The notes under the pieces: generated by a model
Seen by the model: only the letters and a program-made list of their open reading frames with translations
Told to the model about the DNA's origin: nothing
Database searches by the model: none
Shown here: one piece after another, positions 1 to 11,624 of the stretch
How the letters are laid out: each line of letters opens with the position of its first letter
Position numbering within the stretch: the stretch's first letter is position 1
Made by a program: the position numbers and the translations under genes
NCBI GenBank assembly: GCA_037042915.1
Contig: CM073193.1
Location: 1,178,001-1,242,000 of the forward strand
DNA from: Auricularia sp. M13
Lineage: Eukaryota; Basidiomycota; Agaricomycetes; Auriculariales; Auriculariaceae
DNA length: 64,000 nucleotides
Reading direction: 5' to 3'

Positions 1-845
1 AGATGATAGATCGGCGCGATGTCCGGGTGAGACGGAGTCCTGCACGGGTACCGCGGTGTATGCCGGTGGAGGCTCGTGTTCGCCGTGGGTGTAGCTCTTT
101 GGTGCGTAAGGGGCATTGGCGCTGCCATCGATGTCGAAGGGCGGGGGAGATTCTGCATAGTACGGCACGCCGCTGGCATCCTCGCGAGAAGCACCGACTG
201 TGGAGATCTCGGGAGGGGGTTTGTGCCTCTGGTCTTCGAAAGTGTTGTGTTCAGCGCTGTGTTCGAGAGCTGCAGACGCTGGCGAGTCCACACTCTGAGG
301 CGGAGATTTATCGTGGAGGATGTCGGCAACGTTTTTGCAACATCGCTTTCGTTGCATCCTCGCGGCAGCTGCAGCCACGAGATGATGTAGGTAACATAGG
401 TATACAGTATTTGGATGACTCACCTTGGCAGGCCAGATATCAAGTTGGATATCGTGCGAATAAGGCCTTCAAGGTTATCTATGTACCAGCGGACATCCCC
501 AGGCTCGCCACCCAAAACTCTCCAGGTTGCAATGTACCACTTCTGCTGCCAAATGGAAACCTGTCTATAATTTGCGAACATCCGCCGCATGAGCGGCTTG
601 TTGCGTGCAGCTTTAGCAAGCAAGTTTTCCAAATGAATCCAACAGCCTTCGTCTCCCACTCCAAGTTGGCGTCTGATGCTGATGTCGACCCGGATGAGCT
701 GCGCCACGCGAAGCAAGTGGTCGACGCGGTCGATGAGCGCGCAAATCTGGGTGAATGTGCTGGTGTCGCCAACGTGGAGGGGAGGGAGTCGGGGAAGCTT
801 ACTCGCGAGCTTGGGGACGGCGGTGAAGTTCCCGAGGACGGGCAT
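1..845 (-). CDS. Helical N-domain protein, paralog 1 (partial, C-terminus outside window)
   Basis: First exon runs from the ATG at 845 down to about 438 and ends at a GTGAGT donor. A second exon starts near 358 and stays open to the window edge. Exon 1 resembles the helical domain of the genes at 20.6, 23.5 and 30.4 kb: the start (PVLGNFTAVPKLASKL against PIVAFTFGSFGDIVAILQLASQL-type starts, shown in part) and the signature W-x2-KWYIATWRVLGGEPGDV, matching LWAAAAWSILGGDAEVEA elsewhere. Exon 2 begins with a basic run (MQRKRCCKN) and then becomes Pro-rich and disordered, with PPPFD and PPPAY motifs. Such domains occur in basidiomycete proteins often annotated as ubiquitin-like-domain or NLR-like N-terminal proteins (family knowledge). 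No catalytic motif is visible. The role is unknown. Confidence 0.55.
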
Positions 846-2040
846 CGTTCCTACGCGCTGGCGTCAGCTAGGTTGGCGAGAGGATGAGTCGGACCCGGCT
901 TTGCACGCAGACACTGCTATGCTTCACGCAGGCGCCGTTAGACTTCCGCTGCGCGTCCAAGCAGCCGGGTGCAATCGGCAGAGCAGAAACACTCCAACGC
1001 GGAAAAGGATAGGACGTGAGCACTGCACTGGCGCTACACGTGCCCCGGTCCCAGTGTCATGGTCGTCAAATAAACCGGCAAGCCTGATTCAGAAGGAGGC
1101 GCCGGTCAGTATCTTCTACTACTACGAAAAGATAACGGTGGAGAGTTGCCGCGGGTTTCAATTGGCCCCGCATAGTAGGAATTCCGCCCAGACACAGCTG
1201 GTGATTTACGCGCGAAGGCCGTGCTCACCCGGGAAATAACTTGCTACGTGCTCGCACGGAGGGCGGGTGCGGCTCGGGCTGCGGGAGTAGATCACCCTGG
1301 ACTCAACTCAGTAGCGCCAGCGCGACGAAAACGCAGCCGCGCATCAGGTTATAGCCAAACTCTGCTTTATTTCTCCTGAGAAGCACTTGAATGGCGTTGG
1401 TGGGATGCAGGAGCCGAGTCTGGCCAGGGAAAAACTCACCCCGGGTTGTGGATCCTGCGCCGAAAGTTCAAGGACATCCGGGAAGGTTGGGAACGTTTTG
1501 TATGTCATAAGGGATGTCATGTATATGGTTGGCAGTCGGGACTATGCTGAGTCCGTCGAGTGGGAGGATGAGTGCGACTTGAATCTGCGAGTGCGACACC
1601 AAACAGCAGGCGAACAGTTTTGGCCGTTGAGGGGTGTTTTTGTGCCAACGGGATGACGGGAAAAGTCGTCACAAGAGCAGCAGGCCTAGGAAGGCAGGAA
1701 TAAAGTTGGAAGACGACGAGAGTAAGCGAGCGGCGCAAGGTGGGCCTTCCGAACGATAATTGACGATACGTGGTGGCAGAAAATCATGGCCATGAGTAGC
1801 GTAAATTGAAGTGGAGAACGCTCAGTCTGCGCATCACGCGACAAATTTGACAGGTACAAGACGAGGGTCACGGCCACGAGGACGGCGGTCGGTTTCAAGT
1901 GTGCAATGCGAGTAGAAATTGGCAAGCCGAGGGCGCGAAGACACGTCGAATCAGCGGTACGGGTCGAATACCGTTGGGGCAAGCAGGAAAAGCGATGATA
2001 CGATCAAGCAGGGCCACACCATAACCAGGTCGAGTAGAAG
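846..2040. other. Intergenic stretch, no gene recognised
   Basis: I read both strands. The open frames are short, rich in Arg/Ser/Pro and carry no recognisable domain. No structural RNA or repeat stands out. Confidence 0.5.
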
Positions 2041-2150
2041 ACCGTCGTCGTCGTCGTCAAAAGCCAACTTCGCGCACAGACCGGGATCGCCGATGTCAAT
2101 CAAGTGCCGCCGGCCGGAAGTACACAATGCTTGTCCTCCTCCGTCTACCT
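2041..2150 (+). promoter_or_regulatory. Dispersed promoter-like module, copy 1 (decayed)
   Basis: Contains a GTC microsatellite, then GACCGGGATCGCC and CCGGAAGTACACAATGCTTG. These are the same ordered blocks found before the GS-HQR remnants at 3.4, 11.5, 23.1 and 26.4 kb. A GS-HQR N-terminal remnant follows. Confidence 0.5.
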
Positions 2151-2184
2151 CGCACCCTTCAACCAATCGCCCGCGCGACATATT

Positions 2185-2385
2185 GGCACAGACGGACATC
2201 TTGAAGCCCAAGTTCTACGGCGCGCATGGCTTCTTCCAACGCGCGCCGTCGTCCTGCCGCAATTTCTTGAAGGAGCAGGCGCTGCGCGGAGCGGCTATTC
2301 GTCGATGTTGCGCAACTTTCAGGCCAAGTTCTACATTGAAATTACATGGCCTGTTCCAGCACGCCGCGTTTCGCAGTCGTTCCGC
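2185..2385 (+). pseudogene. Glutathionyl-hydroquinone reductase N-terminal remnant
   Basis: Translation around 2190-2285 gives AQTDILKPKFYGAHG, then FFQRAPSS and RNFLKEQ. This is the typical N-terminus of fungal Xi-class GSTs (TQTDISKPKFHGADGSF-like). From about 2310 a second, more decayed version of the same stretch follows (CCAAGTTCTAC then CATGGCCTGTTCCAGCACGC), so a small internal duplication is likely. The thioredoxin fold, catalytic Cys and C-terminal helical domain are absent. It lies directly after a promoter-like module. It is a non-functional fragment. Confidence 0.6.
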
Positions 2386-3030
2386 TGAAGACTCGGTGCA
2401 CCCATGCACTATCATGGCTCTCGGGATCTTTGAAACTTTTCTGGGAGCTCAGCTCTGCGTACTATCAGCTCTAACAGGCGGTCCTGGGATTAACACCCCG
2501 GATATGGTGCTTTTGATGGGCGTCGGTGCGCGTAGCGATGTTGAGACGACGAATCGTGTACTTCTGGATGGAGTCGGCGTGCGAACCGCCGTATGTGAAT
2601 CGCACAACCATTACGCTGCACGGCCCGCTATGCCTGGGACTAAGCGGAAAACTGTCACCGCTGCTTAAACGTGCGACGCACTGCCGCTATCGCGACGCGC
2701 GCTATCATTTCGCTCAATCACTATGTGCTTTGTGCTGGCCGGTGTCAATTCACGGCGCTCCGAGTCGGACGTCGCTACCCATCCACTGCTGCCCGGCGTT
2801 TCTCCCTCTCGGCCTGTGATTCCTCCTTTTGCCGCTGAATTGGGAGTCTATGACTTGCGCGCTGCATTGTGCTGGTGCTCATGGATAAACCGCAGCACTT
2901 GATCCAGTGAGGCGCGAGGTCCTAGTACACACATCGCAGCCATTTTCACACTACCTCCAAGAATACAGATCGTGACAGACACCAGCAACCTCGCGATGTA
3001 CTGCACAGCCTCATCCTCAAGTCGCCAGCA
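2386..3030. other. Intergenic stretch, no gene recognised
   Basis: No coding or RNA feature can be supported. Sequence shared with the 8.1-kb duplication starts just to the right, near 3031-3050. Confidence 0.45.
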
Positions 3031-3289
3031 CCCCATGGTCCGTGAAGCTCGGACCAGAGGAAGTGTCGGGCATGGAGTAGATGGCGCGCAGTTTATCTGC
3101 GAATACACGTCCAGAGAAATAACGAGCTCGAGAGTTGACCACAGTGGTCGAGTTTTGAAGTTTCCGTCCAGCGTCGAGAGCAGGAGTCGTCAGGTCCAGC
3201 GCAAGAACGCTACGGTCCGCATGACAGACTAAAAGATGAGGAAGGAGGGCTATATGCCCTGTACGCCCGCGGCGTCGCGTGGCGAGCAG

Positions 3290-3395
3290 AAGAACGTCGT
3301 GGTCAAAGAGCAACCGCCGGAGTGTCGGACCGGGATCGCCCACTTCAGCGATCAAGCGCGTCCGGAAGTATTCGCTCTTGTCCTCCTGCGCTCAT
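3290..3395 (+). promoter_or_regulatory. Dispersed promoter-like module, copy 2
   Basis: Ordered blocks: GTCGTGGTCAAAGAGCAACC, GTCGGACCGGGATCGCCCAC, GCGATCAAGCGCGTCCGGAA, then TTGTCCTCCTGCGCTC. It lies about 70-170 nt upstream of the ATG of a GS-HQR pseudogene, the spacing expected of a core promoter. Confidence 0.6.
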
Positions 3396-3463
3396 CTACC
3401 GCTCGAACTCTTGTCCGCACACTCCATCCTCTCTCCCGCGCACCCACTCTACGCCCCCTGACG

Positions 3464-4540
3464 ATGTCGCGCGACGTGTCGACCCAGGCGGACATCTCCA
3501 ACTCCAACTTCCACGGCGCCGACGGCTCTTTCCAGCGCGCTCGGCGTTCCTTCAAGTTGATGTGTGACCTATGCCTCCCGTGCGTCTAATTTCTTCTTAT
3601 TTATGTCCTTTGGCAAGATACTGATGTGGTGTCGCAGCATGGGCAACGCGCGCGTTGATCGTGCGCAAGCTCGAAAGGCCTGGACGCACACAGCTGTGTG
3701 ACCGTCGGCCCGGATGCGAGTACGGCTGACCGTTCACCGGCGCCAAGGCGACCCGCACGAGCGCGGATTTGAAAACTGCGCCGGACTATGAGTGCAGGTG
3801 CGTTGTGCGCGCCGCTGCGTGGACTGACGCCGTTGCTGGCGGCTGAATGGGTGAAATGCTCACGCATTTTTAGCAGGTTCACGGTGCCGGTGCTGTGGGA
3901 CACGCTCTAGGACGATCGTGAGCAACGAATCGTCCGAGATTACCCGTATTTTCAACTCGGCCTTTAACGCCATCCTTCCGCCCGAGAAGGCAGCGCTCGA
4001 ACTTTACCCCGAGGACCTGTGCGGGGAAACCGACGCTGTTAACGAGTGGGTGTATTCGGACGTTAACAGTGCGCTGCCCATTCCATTCCTGCGCGCGCTC
4101 TGTGCTGACGAAGGGCTGCGACAGATGGGGCTGTACAGCGCGGCGACGCAGGAGGCGTACGAGGAAGCTGATCGTAGCGCTGAAGAAGCTGGAGGGGATG
4201 CTCGCGGACGGGAAGACGTATCTTTTGGGCGGAGGCGGATGTCAGGCTCTTCGTCACCCTCGTACGCTCATATTTCCTTTACGCCTGGTGCGCGCGCTGA
4301 TGAGGGGGTGGTACGCTTCGACCCCGTGTATGTGGTCCATTTCAAGTGCAACCTGCGCCCCATTCGCGATGGGCATCCTGAGCTGGACAGGTCCGTCGGG
4401 CGCGGGATGGGATGGAGTGATGATGCTGACGCTCGCGATAGGTGTATTGGAACGAGGACGCGTTCAAGAGCACGACGGACTTTGACCATATCAAGACGCA
4501 TTATTATTGGAGCCATCCGCATGTGCGTAGATTTTGTTTC
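3464..4540 (+). pseudogene. Glutathionyl-hydroquinone reductase (Xi GST) pseudogene 1
   Basis: Starts MSRDVSTQADISNSNFHGAD, the family N-terminus. Pieces follow in family order: WATRALIVRKL (near 3640), FTVPVLWDTL (near 3880), SNESSEITRIFN (near 3920), LPPEKAALELYPEDL, NEWVY, TQEAYEEA, VRFDPVYVVHFKCNLRPIRDG, YWNEDAFKSTTDFDHIKTHYYWSH (shown in part). These identify a glutathionyl-hydroquinone reductase, which removes glutathione from glutathionyl-quinones using a Cys in the thioredoxin fold (family knowledge). The exon that should hold the active-site Cys-Pro and most of the following region is missing, and several frameshifts separate the blocks (near 4170, 4240 and 4400). It is not functional. 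It is the left-hand gene of duplication copy I. Confidence 0.8.
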
Positions 4541-5558
4541 TGGTTTGCGTATCCCGCTTGCCGGCCGCTTTGCTTGGATTTCCTTTCATCCTTTCCTGAG
4601 CCCGTGCACCGTTCTTCGTCTGCTACATGCGCGGACAGCGCTCCATTCCGCCCTCACGCTCTCTGGGCCGCCGGCCCGCAATGACTCCCCCCGTTTGCGC
4701 GTTCGTTGACTCGACGTTATTCTCTCGTCACCCATCGCGCGCCATGCTGTCCGCCTGCTCTTGCTCGCAGTCCTGCCTCCCCGGCCATTATCGGCCAGGT
4801 GCACTTTCATTTGGTGGTTGCGCAGGGATAGCGTACCAAGACACTATTAATGCCCTGACGCGTCAACACCATAGCCTGATATATGCCAGTCTCGCGCAAC
4901 TGAAGGAAGAACGGAACCGGGTCGGGCTGTGCGCAAGGAGTCAGCAGGCGTAACTCGTAGGTGTAGCTCAAGCGCGATGGTAGAACAGTACGAGGGGTGG
5001 GGTCAAGAAGCCTGGCGATTTGCCACTCCGACTTCGAGTCGCAGCCCCCGAAGGCTAAACGGGGGTGTTCGAGATCAGCGCTCGCGCGTCCGCCCCTCGC
5101 GCGTGACGGTATCTACACGATATTGGAGCGTCTCTCACATTTCTGCATTACCTGGTGTATGTCATTCTGTAACTCTAATTGCCTCCTGTATCCCGTGGAG
5201 AATCAACGGTTATTGTAAGCTGAGAAAGAGATACTACTTAGTAGTGGAGCCCATTGATTTACATCAACGATGTTTCGGTACATGCATTTGGTTAAATCGC
5301 AAGGAGAGGCCTGCTGAGTGGGGTTAAGCTTGCTCGCGCCTCTCGCGCACAGTACCACACGGCAACTCTCATAAGCCGGAATGCGTATGATTGAAAGTCT
5401 GGCTGAAACCTACATAGCAGAAATGCTGACTGAGCCGCTGCGCAGCGGATCAAGACTGAAATCGCGCTGTCGTGCTGACTAATTGAGGAATGAATGAATG
5501 CATATATTATCAGTCCGTGGGGCAACAGCTGAAAGGAGACTCATTCACAAGGCACACT
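4541..5558. other. Spacer between GS-HQR pseudogene and phi GST
   Basis: About 1 kb, shared almost unchanged with 12600-13649. No domain-bearing frame. A tRNA-like stretch near 4965 was considered and rejected. Presumably contains the promoter of the GST that follows. No TATA consensus is obvious. Confidence 0.4.
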
Positions 5559-6560
5559 ATGCTCAGACTCTACGGCCATCCGCTCTCAGTCTGCACGCAG
5601 CGCGTTCTTGTGACGCTGAATGAGAAGGGCGTCCCGTACGAATTGATCCCGGTCAACGTCTCGAAACGCGAGGAGAAGGAGACCATAGCCAAGCAGAATC
5701 CGTTTGCTCAGATCCCAGTTATGGCGGTACGCTTCGAGAGCTTCGCTGCATGCATCACGGCCTTGGAATTGATCAGCGGTCTCACTGCAGGACGAAGATG
5801 GTTTTGAGCTTTACGGTGAGCTCAAAGCTTCCTGCGATCACTATAATGGTTCTCACTCCGTCTCAAGAGTCTCGCGCCATTGCCCGGTACATCGCTATCA
5901 AGTACGCGTCTCAGGGAACCCCGCTCTATCCAGACACATCGGACATCAAGGTATCACCCTCGCGCACCTGGAGCGCTACTGACCAATCTCCAGACAATGG
6001 CCCTGTTCGAACGTGCTGCGTCTATCGAAGCGTTCAACTATACCAGCTTCGCGGCGCCTGCCGTATTCCAGCTCGTGATGGCAAAGTCAGCTCCATTTTG
6101 TTTGACTGACCCTAAGGCTGACGAAGACTCCCGCTGGCAGGTTCGCTGGCGTGCCATCTGACGAAGGCAGAGGACTAGCTGCACTCGAAATGCTGCGCGC
6201 CAAGCTGAAGGCGTACGATGTGATTCTCAGCAAGCAGCGCTTCCTCGCTGGTGACGTGCGTCGACGGCGCATCCGCATCTTCCTCAGCTAGCGCCTCATT
6301 CTGTGTCTCGGATTTGCAGACTCTCACGCTGGTCGACCTCTTCCATCTTCCCGACGGCGAGCTGATCACAAACGTAAGAGAAACACCACTGCATACAGTA
6401 TGTTTCTACTGACGCGCGGCTTCAGGTCGTCAAGTCGGACGTCCTGACAAGTGATGCGACGCCGAACGTGGCGAGATGGTGGCGCGAGATTGCGAGCTTG
6501 CCATCGTGGCGAGCAGTTATGGCGGAAGCGGCAGAGGCGCGTAAGGAGTTCGGGGCCTAA
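5559..6560 (+). CDS. Phi-class glutathione S-transferase, copy I
   Basis: Encodes a cytosolic-type GST that conjugates glutathione to electrophiles. The N-terminus MLRLYGHPLSVCTQRVLVTL is the phi signature; NPFAQIPVM and the Glu-Ser of ELYESRAIARYIA form the glutathione pocket of the thioredoxin-fold domain. The C-terminal helical domain follows (MALFERAASIEAFNYTSFAAPA; AKLKAYDVILSKQRFLAGD; TLVDLFHLPDGELI; NVARWWREIASLPSWRAVM), ending EARKEFGA. Proposed introns: after PVMA, inside YES, after TSDIK, inside VMAK (only about 31 nt), after FLAGD and after ELITN; all restore frame. The GT at the VMAK junction is the weak point: if that intron is not removed the frame closes soon after. The length fits the family (about 215 residues). 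The copy II gene encodes almost the same protein. Confidence 0.8.
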
Positions 6561-6859
6561 TTACAGCCTGGAGACGGTAGTTCATAAGATATCTTGCGAA
6601 CCAGAATTTGAAGCTCAAGCCTTGACTCAGTGCCTTCCCGCGCCACATGCATATGGGTGGCACATTACATTATCTCAACATTATATGAAGGCTTGCAGGC
6701 GCAAATGCAATGAATGGATCCAAATATGCGCTGTACTCCCCAGGAAGTATCTCTCTATATGCACCCCACGCCACTTGACACCGTTGGCAAGCCCAGTTCC
6801 CGCCGACCGCTCGATGTTCCGCGCTTACACCGCACACCGAAATCTATCATCACAGCAAC

Positions 6860-9361
6860 ATGAGCTCCCGAGATATCTCCAGCGACGCGTGTCGTATTAT
6901 TGGCCGCATATCTCGCCTGCACTGGAGCGCCACGCTACGCGTGGTGGGGAAGTCCCGCGCAGAAGCGCGGCAAGATCCGGAAGTCACGGGCAGCGGAGTC
7001 GCGCGCTCATAAAACTCCGACTGCCGCGTTGTTTTCCTTCTGACCTGCTCTTGCAGCTCCTACTCCACCATCGCTCAAAGTCACCGCATTCTTACCAGCG
7101 CCATGAACAGCGACGATATCGACACCTGGTACTCAACATGGTTGGACGATATCGCGTTGGTTGCGAGTTCTGCTCCGGTACATACTGTTCAGTGTTGGGC
7201 GGCCGCCGTCTGCGCTGCCAGTCCATTTAGCGTGCGTATGCTCATGCACGGCCCTAGGACACGTCGTTAGAAGAACTCCTGGGGCAGCAAGACGAGCCGG
7301 CGTCCGGTCACGAAGAGGTGAGCGCCGCATCACACCATACGAGGTGCAACCACCCGTGTACTCATCCACTGCATCCATATCAGGACACAACAGTCGGCGA
7401 AGTGGTGCACGCGAGCCACCACCCTGCCCACGACGTCGCCGTCGCCGAGAGCGCCGAAACGACGCCGGCGCTGACAGCGTCGCTTTCGCTCGGCTCGCGA
7501 TCGCGGAGCTCCTCGCTCCACACGCCAGCTGCATTCGACACGGGCGTGGTTAAAAAGGATGCGGAGGCGTTGGCCCTGTTCGACTTCGATTTGCTCTTCG
7601 GGGCCGAGCAGAGTGACCAAGAGAATGCGCGCGACGGCGAGGAGCACCCCCAGCAACAGGAGCGCGCGGTCATTCCAACATTGCCGCAGCAGATTATGTC
7701 CCCGCACAGCGCTCCCCAGATGTTGCGCAAACGCGGACGCAGTGGAGAGGATGACTCGGACGACGAGCTGCTGGTGCGTGCTATTCAATCTCGTTTGGAA
7801 GCGCAACGGGGTGATGTGAACCGCAGTACCAGGAGGCGCGGCCCATTTTCAAGAAGCGCAGGGAAGCGCAACACGCTAGCAGGACACGCGAGGCGGTAAT
7901 GCGCGAGCAGTCCGTCGAAATGAATGCACGCGGCGCGGCGCCGGCTGCATGGCAGGGCCCCGACGCAAGTGAGGCGTCAACCAGCTCGGGAGCGTCCGCG
8001 CAGGTGAGCAGAGCAGCAGCATGGTCTAGAAGCGTCCAGGTGTTGACGAGCTCTTAGCAGACCTCGAGCGCCATCGCGGCCAGCAGCGTACCAGTTCCGC
8101 AGGGCAAGCCGCTCGAGATGTGTCGCGCAATCCGCGTCATCCAGCAGTTCGCCAAGAGTGGCCACTGGAAGAACAGCATCGCTCTGGCCGTCCAAGCGAT
8201 CAATGCCCTCCCAAGAAATGCGCCGCCCTCGTCGCTTCCAGCGCGAAAGGTGCTGACCGACACCGACAAACTCCTTCTTCGGTCGATTGGCCCGAGGATC
8301 CCTGGCCGTCGCGCGCGTCGCTGGCGGACGCGCGCTACGTTGAGTGTACGGCGTGCGCGACAGACTACGGCATCGCGTCCGAGCCGATTCTCCGCTCGCG
8401 CACAGCAGCGCACAAGGCGGAGTACCACCAGGGCCGGGCGTGCTCCGCATGCGGCCTCCCCGTCAACGGGCGCGACACCGACAAGGCGCGCGTACATCGC
8501 ATGTCGTGCGCGGTCTGGCACGCGCTGGTCGACAAAGGCTTCCACAAGGCCTGGCTTCGCGAGAACAGCTTCTATACGGACAACAAATTGGAGCGCGAGT
8601 TCTGGGACGCGAAGCAGCGGAAGGCGGCCAAGGCGCTGGCAGGCGGTGACACGGAGCTCGAAATCCGGGAGCTGGAAAGGCTGTTGCACAGCACCGAAGT
8701 CGCAGGGCTCGAGCTTCTGCTCCGCGGTAACAGCAACCAACCCAGTTTATCGAGCGCGGAAGCCGGGCCAGAGAACGAACCGGGACGACTGGAATTGCTG
8801 GCCTCCACTGATGTGCCGCCTCCAGTGATGTACCAGGAGAGGTGGATGCCCTGGCAACCGTGGGTTGCGACCACGACCACAAGCACTAGAGCCTCGTGCC
8901 ACGACACGCTTAACCAGGGTGCAACTGACGATGCGAAAGACGCTGCGCCCGTTGTATACCAGGAAGCAGAGGTGCCGTCAGATGCGCTCGTCCCAGAGGC
9001 GCTGGGAGCTGCTGTTCAACCCAGCGCGTTCGCAACTGCCCAGGACGTGGACAACTTGCTCGACCATGGCGCGCTCGTCGACACGTTCAGCTACGATATT
9101 GGACTGCACATTGCCAGCGGCGCTGTGCCTGCGCCTTCGGACTTGGATGCTGCATCGGACGGCGGAAGCGGAGTGGACGAAGGAGAGCCGCGCAGCATTC
9201 CGGGCGATACCGTTGACAACGCTGACATAAATTCGGTGGCTGCGACCCTGCCTTTCCCGCCAGCGGCTGACGTTGCGGATACGAACTGTGCATTTTACGG
9301 TGATTTTCCCGAGCTTGATGGCTACGATGGCGCACTGTACGAGCTCTTCAGCATCCCCTAG
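6860..9361 (+). CDS. Unrecognised Cys-rich, acidic multi-exon gene, copy I
   Basis: Coherent coding segments run through the interval: a short N-part (MNSDDIDTWYSTWLDDIALV from 7103), EELLGQQDEPASGHEE, an acidic part (DAEALALFDFDLLFGAEQSD), a basic patch (MLRKRGRSGEDDSDDELL), ARPIFKKRREAQHASRTREA, then a long last exon to TAG at 9361. The last exon has a Cys/His cluster, CTAC ... CSACG ... HRMSC, with spacing like a C2HC zinc finger, followed by an acidic, Ala/Asp-rich tail. That layout would suit a DNA- or RNA-binding regulator, but I do not recognise the family. Odd: near 8210 the best frame changes (INALP then KKCAALVASS) without a clear intron in either copy, and an extra C near 6954 shifts an early frame relative to copy II. 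It may be decaying. The start is uncertain (6860 or 7103). Confidence 0.45.
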
Positions 9362-10300
9362 GTAAACCTAGGGCCCTAGCATTTTACAAGATCTTATCTT
9401 TGCTCACTTACTCTGTACTGTATTATGGAGGACCGCTTTGTATGGTGTCAATGGACGCCGCAATATGTACTAGATTTTACGTGCTTTCGTTCAAATGGTA
9501 CCTCTCAGCGTATCGGTCTGATGAAACTGAATCTAATCGGGAATGGAGAACCTCCAATAGCTTGAGACGCAGCGGGAGGAACGGTATGACAGAAATGGAC
9601 GCGTTAGGAGCTAGATAGAAGCAAGAAACTTCGCTGTTTGCCACTCCTCGACCCAAAGTCTAATCTAAAGCTTTCGTGATCAGTTAAAACAGCAGTCTCT
9701 TAAGTGATTCAGATAGCATGTCAATATATTTTGTCTTCCTGGAATGGCTTTGCTTGCGCGATTGAGCAGATGCTGCTCGTTTGAGCTCGCGGGTCACTCG
9801 GTCAAAGTTTCACCCCACCAAGGAATAGCATCTAGAAATAAATGTATAACAAACTTAAGATTCATCCAGTACGTAGTGAGGACACGGCCCTTTGCCAGAC
9901 GTTTTTGCAGGTGTATTCGGAAGGTTTATGGTCTGTTGTCGCGCTTTGCAACTCCGCCACACATTTGCTTCTCGTCCGGCAAGCATCAATGCGCACATTC
10001 TGGTCTCGATGTCACGCACGCACTTTTACCTACGTACTCGTTTGACGCTGATTCCTGAGCATGGACCTGCGCAGGGTGCGCCAACGCCGCCTGCGCTATT
10101 TCACCCACTTTGCTCGCTCTTGTTTACGGCGGCCTGCGCGCCGATGAAATTTCTCTCGCAGTTACGCGCTTTACTCGTCCGAGCCGTCATTGTGAGGACC
10201 TCGACAAATGTGGCTCATCGCCATTGGCACCGCTTCAACTGTGCTCAGCAAACGCCAGCTGACGCTCGGCGTCCAATGGGGCAAATCATTCACAACAGGC
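9362..10300. other. Spacer after the Cys-rich gene, copy I
   Basis: AT-richer than its neighbours and shared with 17455-18390. No recognisable coding region; probably the 3' flank of the Cys-rich gene and the upstream flank of the kinase fragment. Confidence 0.4.
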
Positions 10301-10751
10301 AGGACTTGTGCAGTTGCGCTCCTCAGGCGACGATGCCTGCCTACGAAGCCGGTCGCAGTGCGTATACGGTGTTTTTTTGTGCACGGTTCTCCGACAAACT
10401 GACCCTGAACTGACCAGTAGATGCTTGGGGGAAGAAGTTTGTCTTGAAGTCCTTGCAAGGACGAACAAATCTGGCAGCAAGTATGTACTGTATCGGCTTC
10501 GCGCGCGCCAGAAATACACACGATCCGTATAAAGAGATGCTGACGACAAGCCACGCCAAATCGCCGGTGCCGGGGAAAGCATCCTGCCCTCGCTTTGGTC
10601 CCACAGGTTGCCTCCTGACAGTCTTCAGTACTGGCGCGCAGCATACGTGTATGGGGATACTCGAGAGCAAGATTCATCGCCAGCACAATACAGTCGAAGG
10701 TACGCATTTGGGATCGTATTTGGCGTTTCCATCCACTTGGTATAGGTGCAG

Positions 10752-11093
10752 GCACAATCATCTCCGCGACAGCGTTCGAGGACGGTCGTAGCTTCAAGGT
10801 CAAACTGTCTTCCGCTGAGGCTATTGGGGGCGGCGGATCTGCTGCCGTGATGAAGGGAGAGCTCGTTCAAGTCAACCGCCGAAAATCCCTCGTAGCTCTC
10901 CAAGTATTTCACTCGACTATGGATACGCAGCGCAGACAGGTGCGTCCTCTATATTAAATTTACGCCCCCGGATGATGACCGTTGTACAGGGCCAGCTGTA
11001 CCATGACCTCTATCACAAGGAATTATCAGCAGCAAGGCGATTAGGCTCAGCGGAGAAGTTCATATTGCCGTTCCTCGGAACGACCGTCCTCAT
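10752..11093 (+). pseudogene. TKL-type protein kinase N-lobe fragment, copy I (truncated)
   Basis: After an acceptor near 10751 the frame reads ATAFEDGRSFKVKLSSAEAI, then the glycine loop GGGGSAAVMKGELV and VALQVFHSTM. A short intron (GTGCGT ... TACAG, about 10939-10990) leads to GQLYHDLYHKELSAARRL and ILPFLGTTVL. This is the N-lobe of a fungal TKL-like kinase: glycine loop, beta-3 strand, C-helix Glu (HKEL) and the HILPFLG-like segment. The usual beta-3 Lys is Gln (VALQVF). The sequence is cut at the duplication junction at 11093, so no C-lobe exists here. A further possible exon lies upstream (EEVCLEVLARTNKSGSK near 10430-10480). Confidence 0.65.
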
Positions 11094-11454
11094 GACTCCA
11101 TACGAGGTGCAATCCGCTAGACAGAGCCGCATGCGCCCGGACCAGAGGAAGTGTCGAGTACGGCGGTGTCAAGTCAGATCCAGTACGACTACTGAACGAG
11201 ATTCTGTCACGGTATGACAGGCTGCAAGGGCAATGCGGAGTAGACGGCGCGCAGTTTATCTGCGAATACACGTCCAGAGAAATAACGAGCTCGAGAGTCG
11301 ACTACAGTGGTCGAGTTTGGAAGTTTCCGTTCAGCATCGAGAGCAGGAGTCGTCAGGTCCAGCGCAAGAACGGAACCGTCCGCATGACAGACTAAAAGAT
11401 GAGGAAGGAAGGCTATATGCCCTGTAGGCGCGCGGTGTCGCGTCGCGAGCAAAA

Positions 11455-11560
11455 GAACATCGTGGTTGTGGTCAAAAACGCGCCGGAGTGTCGGACCGGG
11501 ATCGCCCACTTCAGCGATCAAGCGCGTCCGGAAGTATTTCCGCTTGTCCTCCTGCGCTCA
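11455..11560 (+). promoter_or_regulatory. Dispersed promoter-like module, copy 3
   Basis: Same blocks as copy 2 (GTCGGACCGGGATCGCCCAC; GCGATCAAGCGCGTCCGGAA; CTTGTCCTCCTGCGCTC). It is the duplication counterpart upstream of GS-HQR pseudogene 2. Confidence 0.6.
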
Positions 11561-11624
11561 TCTACCGCTCGAACTCTTGTCCGCACACTCCATCCTCTCG
11601 CCCGCGCACCCACTCTACGCCCCA

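Larger units (their letters stand above)
3031..11093. repeat. 8.1-kb tandem duplication, copy I
   Basis: The whole interval recurs to the right at an offset that drifts from about 8158 at the left end to 8085-8093 over the rest (for example ATG of the GST at 5559 and 13650; GGACCAGAGGAAGTGTCG at about 3051 and 11140). The first 1.6 kb carries many substitutions and indels, whereas about 5.5-9.7 kb is nearly identical. Contents in order: promoter module, GS-HQR pseudogene, phi GST, Cys-rich gene, kinase N-lobe fragment. The right boundary cuts the kinase after ILPFLGTTVL. Confidence 0.9.

Noticed and set aside
4960-5075. tRNA-like sequence (GTAGCTCAAGCGCGATGGTAGAAC, with TTCGAG further on), also at 13058-13170
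   Set aside because: The D-arm resemblance is real, but the acceptor ends do not pair, the D-stem has mismatches and no anticodon stem or T-arm at the right spacing can be drawn.
8054-8740. Minus-strand frames of 140-250 codons opposite the Cys-rich gene (also in copy II)
   Set aside because: Shadow frames of GC-rich coding sequence; no domain and not supported by any splice pattern.
10171-10803. Minus-strand frame of 210 codons, conserved in both duplication copies
   Set aside because: Conservation is explained by the recent duplication; it lies opposite the kinase fragment and has no domain.
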